A DNA stretch of 5,141 nucleotides from an uncultured Ruminococcus sp. (lineage in GTDB: Bacteria > Bacillota > Clostridia > Oscillospirales > Ruminococcaceae): contig USJI01000101.1 of the NCBI GenBank assembly GCA_900554975.1, positions 1-5,141 on the forward strand. The letters run 5' to 3'. Every line of letters begins with the position of its first letter. Position 1 is the first letter of the stretch. Of this stretch, positions 1 through 5,141 are shown one piece after another. A program made the translations under genes and the position numbers. The notes beneath the pieces were generated by a model. That model did no database searches. It was not told where the DNA came from and was given only the letters and a program-made list of their open reading frames with translations.

Positions 1-27
1 GTCTTTCATATCCGGACTTTTCATCAT
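1..27 (-). CDS. Start of next tail gene, probably XkdU-like (partial)
   Basis: Only the first nine codons are visible, reading MMKSPDMKD and open to the window edge. The start ATG (27-25) shares one base with the TAA stop of the baseplate J gene (TAATG), and a second ATG follows directly (24-22). There is no AGGAGG-like site close upstream: the nearest G-rich stretch (GGGGGTGGTGG) ends about 16 bases before the first ATG, so translation probably depends on coupling to the J gene. In PBSX-type clusters the gene after the baseplate J gene is XkdU (DUF2313, Mu gp48-like), a baseplate protein linking the wedge to the tail fibre. That identity rests on position alone; nine residues cannot confirm it. 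Confidence 0.5.
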
Positions 28-1130
28 TATATAACTGCAATTTCCACCACCCCCAGAACCGGAACTTCCGTCGCCGGAACGGATATATTGCTGTCATCGC
101 CGTTAAGATTCAGACCACTGTAATCAATAACGCCGGATATGTCGGAGATGACAGCACCTATCGCCGAAAGCCTGACTGTGATATTTTCGCTGTCATTGCT
201 TTCCATCACAAGAGTTTTAAAATAGTTTTTTACAGCCGGTTCAAAACTGCTTTTTACAGATTCAGTGGAAGTTCCTTCCGAAAGCTCTGCTGAAAATGAT
301 ATATCTATGATGCGGCTTGCAGCTGATATCGCTGTAAAATGTGCACCTATCGGAGCAGTTCCTTCACCCAGACCGTCCCCGATATTGTAAACTGTTCCGC
401 CGATAGTTTTTGTTCTGCCGCTGTCATCAGGATCAACATATTTCTGTACGGCAGCAACAGTATCTTCACTACACGGCAGACCGTTGTGGTCGATAAGCAC
501 AGCTTTTACAGTGTTTGCGCCGTCCCAGAGCGGAAATATCTTAGCTTTTCCTACACCTGAAATACTTTCACACCATATTTTGTAATGCTGTCTGTTTCCG
601 TTTTCACCTGTACCTGATATCTTGTCAAGCAGACGTCTTCTCAGACTTTCGTCATCTTCCGGGTCTGTGCCGTATTTTATAATTGCGCCAAATTCGGAGC
701 TTTCAAGTCCTTCTGCCGTATCAACGGGGACAGCCTTTGTTCCTGCAATTATATTGTTGTACTCTGTTCCTGCTTCTTCAGCTTCAAAGCAATCAGCATT
801 TTTTAAAGCAAAGTACAAGCCGTTACAGAAAAAGCGTTCACCATCATCTGGCGGACTGCCTTTCAGTAAAGCCCTGTACTGTGCCCTTTCAGCTTCATGC
901 CGTATAATTCCGTATTCGGAAGCTTTTGCATCAAGATATTCTCCGCTGGCTGTGCTGATCTGGGAAAGCGAAAATATAAGTTCCAGACTGGTATAAAATC
1001 CGGCAATTTCTATTGCAATTCCGGAAATGGCATCATAAAAAATACTTCCCGGACGTGTATCTATGTCATCGGGAGCATTTTCAAGTACACTTTTCATAAT
1101 ATTTTCGTATGTATTGCTTTCAAACATCAT
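27..1130 (-). CDS. xkdT: Baseplate J-like protein (XkdT-like wedge component)
   Basis: This 367-residue protein is a contractile-tail baseplate wedge protein of the baseplate J family (P2 gpJ, Mu gp47, T4 gp6 relatives), which forms the ring around the hub. Visible family signatures are DTRPGS near the N-terminus (24-29), GTDPEDDESLRRRLL (154-168), GNRQHY followed by SGVGKAKIFPLWDGANTV (about 178-208), and GEGTAPIGAHFT (255-266). The C-terminus ends NISVPATEVPVLGVVEIAVI, the usual beta-strand ending. Length fits the PBSX subfamily and no truncation is seen. It overlaps the preceding gp25-like gene by ATGA. A second ATG at 1127-1125 is better spaced from the GAGGTGAT ribosome site, so the true product may lack Met1. 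Its 3' end overlaps the next gene by one base. It has no signal peptide or membrane segment; it is assembled in the cytoplasm. Confidence 0.95.
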   Translation of the reverse strand: MMFESNTYENIMKSVLENAPDDIDTRPGSIFYDAISGIAIEIAGFYTSLELIFSLSQISTASGEYLDAKASEYGIIRHEAERAQYRALLKGSPPDDGERFFCNGLYFALKNADCFEAEEAGTEYNNIIAGTKAVPVDTAEGLESSEFGAIIKYGTDPEDDESLRRRLLDKISGTGENGNRQHYKIWCESISGVGKAKIFPLWDGANTVKAVLIDHNGLPCSEDTVAAVQKYVDPDDSGRTKTIGGTVYNIGDGLGEGTAPIGAHFTAISAASRIIDISFSAELSEGTSTESVKSSFEPAVKNYFKTLVMESNDSENITVRLSAIGAVISDISGVIDYSGLNLNGDDSNISVPATEVPVLGVVEIAVI

Positions 1131-1531
1131 ATCACCTCACTTATCTGTGTTTCACCGAATATGGTATCCGCCCTGAATGAAACTGCAACGGAATCACCCT
1201 TAAAAGCAAATGAAAAATCATAAACATCAAGTATCCTTGTGTCTTGCGAAAGAGCGTCCTTTACAAGAACAGGGAGAGCCGTTTCAATCAGTTCGGGGGT
1301 GGAATCCTCATCACGGATAATATCCCCGAGTTCTCCGCCGTAATCATCATCATAGATAAGATTTTTGTATCTTGCAGTTATAATAGCTTTTCTTATCGCC
1401 TGATTTACCGCTTCAATACCGTCGGCAATGCCGATAATCCTTCCTGAATCAAGGTCAAGGCGGTATGTCCGGCTGGGCTTTTCGGTTTCTTCCGCTATGC
1501 TGTCAATTGGTATTTCTATATCAGCCGCCAT
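1127..1531 (-). CDS. xkdS: DUF2634 / gp25-like baseplate wedge protein (XkdS-like)
   Basis: The 134-residue product belongs to the DUF2634 group, small proteins related to T4 gp25 and gpW that seed sheath polymerisation and sit in the wedge beside the J protein. The diagnostic stretch is residues 38-73: a helix with GIEAVNQAIRKAIITARYK, then NLIYDDDYGGELGDIIR. The pattern of a helix, an aromatic-basic pair and an acidic DYG-E turn is typical of the fold. The C-terminal half (82-134) holds a helix and a beta hairpin (VYDFSFAFKGDSVAVSFRADTIFG), also usual. The first 20 residues are acidic and probably flexible. Its start follows the DUF2577 stop by three bases and uses a perfect AGGAGG site (1543-1538). 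Its stop TGA lies inside the ATGA overlap with the J gene, so the two wedge partners are likely made by coupled translation. Confidence 0.92.
   Translation of the reverse strand: MAADIEIPIDSIAEETEKPSRTYRLDLDSGRIIGIADGIEAVNQAIRKAIITARYKNLIYDDDYGGELGDIIRDEDSTPELIETALPVLVKDALSQDTRILDVYDFSFAFKGDSVAVSFRADTIFGETQISEVI
1131..1138 (-). promoter_or_regulatory. Ribosome binding site of the baseplate J gene, abutting tandem ATGs
   Basis: GAGGTGAT matches eight bases of the extended anti-Shine-Dalgarno complement (GGAGGTGATC). It abuts ATG 1130; counting from the GAGG core the gap is 4 bases to ATG 1130 and 7 to ATG 1127, which favours the second Met as start. The site lies in the Glu-Val-Ile codons at the end of the gp25-like gene. 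Confidence 0.8.
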
Positions 1532-1534
1532 ACT

Positions 1535-1780
1535 TTACCTCCTGTCAAGCAAATAGTATTTCTTTCCGGAATTATAAACCAGTATATGCACCAGTTCTCC
1601 GGCTTGCAGGTCTGTTATCCTGCCCGGAACTGTAATCATCTTACTGCTTAGCACCTGTTTTTCATCATTGACAATCTGTACCGAAAGCGGATCTGACGAT
1701 AAAACCTGTCCCATGACAATTTCCGGCTGTCTGGGCATAAGCCGCTGTATCAGCTGTTTTATGCTTGTGGGATTTTCCAT
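1535..1780 (-). CDS. xkdR: DUF2577 small baseplate/hub protein (XkdR-like)
   Basis: This 81-residue protein resembles the DUF2577 family found between the XkdQ hub gene and the DUF2634 gene in PBSX-type clusters. An N-terminal helix (about 4-15, SIKQLIQRLMPR) leads into a small beta domain: IVMGQVLSSDPLSVQIVN (21-38), KMITVPG (47-53) and LQAGELVHILVYNSGKKYYLLDRR (58-81). The pattern of a value-giving strand, 'G-E-V-h-I-L', then 'G-KKYYLLDR' at the C-terminus matches what I know of the family and suggests an OB-like fold, as in spike-base proteins. It is on the short side for the family, which is often about 100 residues, but both ends look intact. The last two residues, Arg-Arg, are encoded AGG AGG and serve as the ribosome site for the next gene. 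The exact role is not established; a hub or spike partner is inferred. Confidence 0.85.
   Translation of the reverse strand: MENPTSIKQLIQRLMPRQPEIVMGQVLSSDPLSVQIVNDEKQVLSSKMITVPGRITDLQAGELVHILVYNSGKKYYLLDRR
1538..1543 (-). promoter_or_regulatory. Ribosome binding site of the gp25-like gene, encoding Arg-Arg
   Basis: A perfect AGGAGG, 6 bases before ATG 1531. It is read as the last two codons (AGG AGG, Arg80-Arg81) of the DUF2577 gene, followed directly by the TAA stop. Confidence 0.85.
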
Positions 1781-1784
1781 AAAA

Positions 1785-1790
1785 CCTCCT
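1785..1790 (-). promoter_or_regulatory. Ribosome binding site of the DUF2577 gene, overlapping a stop codon
   Basis: A perfect AGGAGG, 4 bases before ATG 1780. Its first two bases are the last two of the TAG stop of the hub gene (TAGGAGG), so terminating and initiating ribosomes use the same bases. Confidence 0.85.
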
Positions 1791-2751
1791 ATTCATTTAC
1801 GGCGTTGAGTGTAAGACTCATAGTATGTACATTTCCCGAAAAAGTGTGTGTATCTTCATCAACGTAAAAAGTCTGTTCAAGCCCGAGTTCATCTATTTTT
1901 ACATAAACCCCCACGCCCGAAATAACGTCCGGTATTCCCAGCGCTTCCACAGAAAGACTTATTTCAGGTGTGCTTATCTCCCTGAATGTTTCATTTATCT
2001 GTTCTTTCAGTTTGGCTTCTGAAAGGTCATCGTCTTTTTTGTCGATTTCCTGAAAAATGCCGATTTTCTTTTCAAGTCCGGTATCCTTTTTTACAGCATA
2101 TACCGTATCTTCATCAGCAAGGATTTTCAGACGAGTTTTTATGTCCTCGATGCTCTTTTTGTATGTATATGATTTTATATTGACTCCCGTTTCAAGTACC
2201 CATTGAAGTATATTTTCACGGCGTTTTACAAGGCTCAGAATGCCTTTTTCGGATTTGACATAATACTTTGTTCCGGTAGCTTTGTAATCCTGGGAAACGG
2301 CATCAAGGATTGCGTCCCATGCGGTAGTCTTTGACTTGGCAAGCTCTGAAATTTTGTATGAAGTATCCGCAACATCAGAATATTTAATGCCGAATCTTTT
2401 ACATACATCAATAAAAATATCGTGTACGGTTTTGTTTTCGTACACGAATGTATCTTTATTGTTAGCAAGGTAAATACCGTTGTCATAAGCTTTTATCGGC
2501 ATTTTAAAATTTCCGGACTGCTGCTGGGACATAATGATTCCACGAAAGAGTTCTTTTTTATTATAGCAGAAAACAATGTGATTTCCTTCGGTTACATCTA
2601 TGCCGCTTCTGGCTTTGCCGGAGTCTGAAAGGGAAACCTCAAGCGTTCTTGCCGCCGAGCCTTTTCTGCCTTTCCACTTTATATTTTCAGCAAGTTCCGA
2701 TATGTCATACGCACTGCCGTTTTTATACAAAATAAGATTAATATTTTCCAT
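1789..2751 (-). CDS. xkdQ: Tail hub protein, gp27/gpD-like (XkdQ-like)
   Basis: The 320-residue product matches the XkdQ family, the central hub of contractile tails (equivalent to T4 gp27 and P2 gpD), a trimer joining tube to spike. The layout is typical. The N-terminal beta barrel begins with 'INLILYKNGSAYDISELAENIKWKGRKGSAARTLEVSL' character (residues 4-41) and continues with FCYNKKELFRGIIMSQQQSG (61-80). Next comes a helical insert, KTVHDIFIDVCKRFGIKYS (107-125). Then follows TTAWDAILDAVSQDYKATGTKYYVKSEKGILSLVKRR (142-178) and, towards the C-terminus, a second barrel ending THTFSGNVHTMSLTLNAVNE. No lysozyme or peptidase domain is fused to it. The start ATG has an AGGCGGT site 6 bases away, and there is no overlap with the LysM gene (12-base gap). 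The stop TAG is part of the AGGAGG site of the next gene. Codons 102-111 lie in a perfect inverted repeat. Confidence 0.92.
   Translation of the reverse strand: MENINLILYKNGSAYDISELAENIKWKGRKGSAARTLEVSLSDSGKARSGIDVTEGNHIVFCYNKKELFRGIIMSQQQSGNFKMPIKAYDNGIYLANNKDTFVYENKTVHDIFIDVCKRFGIKYSDVADTSYKISELAKSKTTAWDAILDAVSQDYKATGTKYYVKSEKGILSLVKRRENILQWVLETGVNIKSYTYKKSIEDIKTRLKILADEDTVYAVKKDTGLEKKIGIFQEIDKKDDDLSEAKLKEQINETFREISTPEISLSVEALGIPDVISGVGVYVKIDELGLEQTFYVDEDTHTFSGNVHTMSLTLNAVNE
2420..2447 (-). repeat. Perfect 9-bp inverted repeat inside the hub gene
   Basis: On the minus strand TCGTGTACG (2447-2439) and CGTACACGA (2428-2420) are perfect reverse complements around a 10-base A-rich loop (AAAACAAAAC). 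The message could form a stable hairpin. It covers most of codons 102-111 (FVYENKTVHD) of the hub gene. No U-run follows, so it is not a terminator. It may simply reflect codon choice. Confidence 0.6.
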
Positions 2752-2756
2752 GAAAG

Positions 2757-2763
2757 ACCGCCT
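2757..2763 (-). promoter_or_regulatory. Ribosome binding site of the hub gene
   Basis: AGGCGGT, one mismatch from AGGAGGT, lies immediately after the TAA stop of the LysM gene and 6 bases (counted from the AGGCGG core) before ATG 2751. It is the weakest of the purine-rich sites in the block that has good spacing, and it fixes the hub start. Confidence 0.7.
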
Positions 2764-3432
2764 TTATGGTATTGTTAAAATCTGCCCGGCAGTTATACGA
2801 TTCGGGTCCGGGCCGACGGTCTTTTTGTTGGCTTCGTAAATAACCGTATATTTTGCACCGTCACCGTATATCTGCTTTGCAATGTTATAGAGCGAATCGC
2901 CGGATTTTACGGTATATGTTTTCGGCTTTGATTTGCTGCTTATTCTTGAGGATTTTTTCTTCTGCGTCTGAGCTGTTTTGTTTTTGGTTATGTTTATCCG
3001 GCGTACTCTTATCATCTGATATTGTTTCAGGGTGAGGGAGTAATCATAGCTCCCGACATCGCCGCCGCTCTGAGAATACGAAAAGCTTTCAATAGACGTA
3101 TACCACACAATATCGCAGGCGGTTATATAAATCCGGACGGGGAGTTTTTCTTTTTGCCAGTTTGTAATAACAGTGATGTAATAGTGGGGAAGCAGAAGCT
3201 TTTTTACGGCACAGCCGGGGAAATACGCTTTCGGAAAAATACCCGAAAATGAGATGACGGCTGATTTCGGCTCCTGAATATTCGTTATTTCGCCCAGTCC
3301 TATTATTGTCATACTGCTGTTATTACCGCTTCGTGAGATTTTCACGGTTTCCGGATTAACAGGCAGCTGAATTCTTTTGCCGCCTGCTTCAAGCCAGAAC
3401 TGGTACTTTTTATCAGATTTCATAGCTGTCAT
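2764..3432 (-). CDS. xkdP: LysM-domain tail protein (XkdP-like)
   Basis: From the ATG at 3432 the product has 222 residues. Residues 8-142 form a beta-rich tail domain opening with KKYQFWLEAGGKRIQLPVNPETV, the hallmark start of XkdP-type and CIS-tube-adaptor-like proteins. A basic linker follows (about 143-171, with 12 Lys/Arg in roughly 30 residues). The C-terminus (171-222) is one complete LysM: KTYTVKSGDSLYNIAKQIYGDG, then YEANK, then GQILTIP. Such proteins act at the tube end between tape measure and hub; the LysM could bind peptidoglycan or pack inside the baseplate, as the LysM-like part of T4 gp53 does. Start choice is uncertain. ATG 3432 lies 3 bases after AGGAGG (3441-3436), and ATG 3423 (MKSDKKY, 219 residues) lies 12 bases after it. 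An ATG further upstream at 3462 is unlikely because it precedes the ribosome site. The gene overlaps the tape measure gene by 20 or 11 bases. Confidence 0.9.
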   Translation of the reverse strand: MTAMKSDKKYQFWLEAGGKRIQLPVNPETVKISRSGNNSSMTIIGLGEITNIQEPKSAVISFSGIFPKAYFPGCAVKKLLLPHYYITVITNWQKEKLPVRIYITACDIVWYTSIESFSYSQSGGDVGSYDYSLTLKQYQMIRVRRINITKNKTAQTQKKKSSRISSKSKPKTYTVKSGDSLYNIAKQIYGDGAKYTVIYEANKKTVGPDPNRITAGQILTIP

Positions 3433-5141
3433 CGCCCTCCTCAAATGCCTCCTGAGCAACAATGTTCATAAGCACCGGTTTCAGATATTCCATCATTACA
3501 GCCACAACTTCCTCCTTGTCGGCTTTGCCTTTTACACTGACTGCACCTGTTCCGTTGATATCAATGGACAGCTTTTTGACAGATTCACTGTTTTCTGATG
3601 AAGTCTGAACCGCCGCAGGAAGAGCCGTATCAGAAGGCGGCATGAACAAAGGTCTGCTGTCAATATCGCCGATTATACGCTTTGTTTCATCGGCTGTATA
3701 AACTGTTTCACCGCCTCTGAACTGAATCAGCTCAGGACCGTTTTCACCGACCAGAGCAACTCCCGGCTCGGCGGAAAGAGTGCCGGAAGCGTAGCCGTTT
3801 ATACCTTTGCTTTCTGCCCCCGGCAGATTATACGAAATATTTGAAGTGTTGAATACATTTTTTACTGAATCCACAAGGCTTTGTGCAGCTGAAACTGCTT
3901 GTCCTCTTTGCGCAATAATGCTGTTTGCATAAGCATTTACTGTATTTATGGCACTTGTTCTGGCATTACCCTGAAGTTTGTCAAGTCCATTAATTTCTTT
4001 GGAAACTCCGTCAGTGAAATCTTTGATTTTTTTATCATAATCAGTAACCCATGCCGCCGTGGTATCAGAAGCTTCTTTTTGTTTGTCGTCAATAGCGCCG
4101 ATTGTATTTGCAAGTTCTGTAACAGCATCTTTATTGCCGCTTTGCAGATTTTCAACCATGCTCTGAGCAAGTCCGGCAGCTTCTTCGCTTCCGCTCTGTG
4201 CATAAGACATAAGAGCATTGTAATTTTCCTGTGTTACACCCAGTTCTTCAGCAGAAATGCCGGAAAGATAGGAAATGTTGTCTGAGTACTGAGTCCAGTA
4301 CTCAAGCTGCGAATCAAGTGCCACCTGAGCATTTGAAACTGTGGCATCTGCATTAACCTGTGCTTCGTCAAATAATCCGAACTGTCCCTGAAAACTTTCA
4401 TATGCGGAATTATACGCTTCGTCATACGCTTCAGCCAATTCAAGAATTTTATCTGATACTTCAGAAATACCATTTCTGGCTGCTTCCTGAGGAGTCATTT
4501 CCTGATTTGCTTTTTCGGCAGACTCGCTCACATCGTCAAAGCTGAATGCAGTATTATCAAGTTGTCGGATATATTCATCTGCACCTTCCGGATTGCCCAT
4601 ATCGGTAAAAAGCTGTCTTATTTTGTCGTCATACGTATCAAGCGAATTACTTCCGTTTTCAATTTCATCGCTTAATTTTTGATAATCTTCATACAATTTA
4701 CTAAAATCCCAGTTGTCAGGGTTAGTAAAAGAAGGGTCATTGAACTTGTCCAGTTGTCTGCTTAAAACATATTGCTTGTCTTTTGCATCTGCAAGTTTCT
4801 GAACCTGATGTATGTAATCATTGGTGAAACTTCCATCTGTTAAAGCATCAGAAGCCGCCTGCTTTCTGTTCTCTTTAGCAGTTTCAATTAATTGTGAATT
4901 AATATTGGTCGGGTCAAATCCGGTAAGCTCGCCTGTATCGTAATTAACCTCAATATTACAATTAAAAGTATTATTAAGGTAATCAGCATATTTTGACATT
5001 ATGTCAAGGTCAGAATTTGTAAGCTGTGCTTTTTCGGAAAGAGCATCAAGCTGAGCAGTTGCGACTACGCCATTTTGCCATTCTTTATTAATGTCATCTA
5101 TTTTCCCTTGGTATTCTGATGTAAAAGAATTTAATTTTTCT
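3413..5141 (-). CDS. Tail tape measure protein, C-terminal part (5' end outside window)
   Basis: The reading frame is open to the window edge: 47 codons precede the Met at 4999 (reading EKLNSFTSEYQGKIDD... to NSDLDI), so that Met is internal. 575 residues are visible. Tape measure proteins span the tail tube lumen and fix its length. Support includes long Ala/Gln/Glu/Asp-rich helical sequence and EAYDEAYNSAYESFQGQFGLFDEAQ (fragment residues about 237-261), a stretch common in Firmicute tape measures. The C-terminal signature GINGYASGTLSAEPGVALVGENGPELIQFRGGETVYT comes at about 446-482. The tail end EEVVAVMMEYLKPVLMNIVAQEAFEEGDDSYEI is the usual acidic terminus. There is no hydrophobic membrane-like segment in the visible part; such segments, if present, would be upstream. 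Total length cannot be judged. Codons for Glu-Glu-Gly near the end form the ribosome site of the LysM gene. Confidence 0.93.
   Translation of the reverse strand, partial: EKLNSFTSEYQGKIDDINKEWQNGVVATAQLDALSEKAQLTNSDLDIMSKYADYLNNTFNCNIEVNYDTGELTGFDPTNINSQLIETAKENRKQAASDALTDGSFTNDYIHQVQKLADAKDKQYVLSRQLDKFNDPSFTNPDNWDFSKLYEDYQKLSDEIENGSNSLDTYDDKIRQLFTDMGNPEGADEYIRQLDNTAFSFDDVSESAEKANQEMTPQEAARNGISEVSDKILELAEAYDEAYNSAYESFQGQFGLFDEAQVNADATVSNAQVALDSQLEYWTQYSDNISYLSGISAEELGVTQENYNALMSYAQSGSEEAAGLAQSMVENLQSGNKDAVTELANTIGAIDDKQKEASDTTAAWVTDYDKKIKDFTDGVSKEINGLDKLQGNARTSAINTVNAYANSIIAQRGQAVSAAQSLVDSVKNVFNTSNISYNLPGAESKGINGYASGTLSAEPGVALVGENGPELIQFRGGETVYTADETKRIIGDIDSRPLFMPPSDTALPAAVQTSSENSESVKKLSIDINGTGAVSVKGKADKEEVVAVMMEYLKPVLMNIVAQEAFEEGDDSYEI
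3436..3441 (-). promoter_or_regulatory. Ribosome binding site of the LysM gene, inside tape measure codons
   Basis: AGGAGG on the minus strand falls within the GAG GAG GGC codons (Glu-Glu-Gly) near the end of the tape measure gene. It sits 3 bases before ATG 3432 and 12 bases before ATG 3423, neither ideal, so it rules out the start at 3462 but does not settle the choice between the two. Confidence 0.8.
4283..4304 (-). repeat. Perfect 8-bp inverted repeat inside the tape measure gene
   Basis: TGAGTACT (4304-4297 on the minus strand) and AGTACTCA (4290-4283) pair perfectly around the 6-base loop GGACTC. The codons read EYWTQYS. No U-run follows, and no regulatory role can be shown from the sequence. 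Confidence 0.55.

Noticed and set aside
622..996. Plus-strand open frame of 124 codons opposite the baseplate J gene
   Set aside because: Low-complexity Ser/Leu/Pro-rich product antisense to the conserved core of the J gene; no recognisable domain.
998..1024. Imperfect inverted repeat (tccgg...ccgga) within the J gene
   Set aside because: The inner part pairs only with a bulge, no U-run follows, and it is fully explained as coding sequence.
897..1223. Plus-strand open frame of 108 codons spanning the J/gp25-like junction
   Set aside because: Antisense to the start of one real gene and the end of another, and the product looks like no known family.
2235..2486. Minus-strand alternative frame of 83 codons inside the hub gene
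   Set aside because: It overlaps the strongly supported hub frame completely and has no ribosome site or recognisable motif.
3433..3462. Upstream start for the LysM gene giving the N-terminal extension MLLRRHLRRA
   Set aside because: The ribosome binding site lies downstream of this ATG, the extension overlaps the tape measure gene by 50 bases, and the conserved tail-domain start begins later.
3899..4285. Plus-strand open frame of 128 codons opposite the tape measure gene
   Set aside because: Rich in Cys, Phe and Ser with no family resemblance, and lies wholly antisense to a well-supported gene; a mirror frame.
4997..4999. ATG at 4999 as the start of the tape measure gene
   Set aside because: The same frame stays open for 47 more codons to the window edge with similar helical composition, and there is no ribosome site before this ATG.
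4975..5007. Minus-strand TTGACA as a -35 box of an internal promoter
   Set aside because: At 16-18 bases downstream there is no TATAAT-like hexamer, only a GATTAC-like sequence, and the site is inside coding sequence.

Overview
The window is a single, tightly packed tail and baseplate gene block of a contractile-tail (myovirus-type) phage, prophage or phage-derived particle. Every real gene lies on the minus strand, so transcription runs from base 5141 towards base 1. The order along transcription is: tape measure protein (5' end outside the window), LysM tail protein (XkdP-like), hub protein (XkdQ-like, T4 gp27/P2 gpD type), a small DUF2577 protein (XkdR-like), a DUF2634/gp25-like wedge protein (XkdS-like), the baseplate J protein (XkdT-like), and the first nine codons of a further gene that by position should be XkdU-like. 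This is the same order as xkdO-P-Q-R-S-T-U in the Bacillus subtilis PBSX element. That synteny supports the assignments of the smaller, less conserved members.

The host is probably a Firmicute of the Clostridia, perhaps a Ruminococcus-like gut anaerobe. The reasons are PBSX-type organisation, strong AGGAGG-type ribosome binding sites, moderate-to-low GC by eye, and protein motifs common in that group. This is an inference and the genus is not established. TGA, TAA and TAG all occur as stops, so the standard bacterial code applies.

Region by region: 5141-3413 tape measure C-terminal part; 3432-2764 LysM protein; 2751-1789 hub; 1780-1535 DUF2577; 1531-1127 gp25-like; 1130-27 baseplate J; 27-1 start of the next gene. 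Gaps are at most 12 bases and several genes overlap. There is no non-coding stretch able to hold a promoter, terminator, RNA gene or CRISPR array, and no mobile element was seen.

Functionally, the tape measure sets tail length and is threaded through the tube. The LysM protein and the XkdQ/XkdR proteins build the central hub and tube end. XkdS and XkdT build the wedges that surround the hub and transmit the contraction signal. The block looks ordinary for its class, and I found no undescribed system. The most notable sequence-level features are the way each gene's ribosome binding site is written into the end of the gene before it, two tandem-ATG junctions, and a few perfect intragenic inverted repeats.
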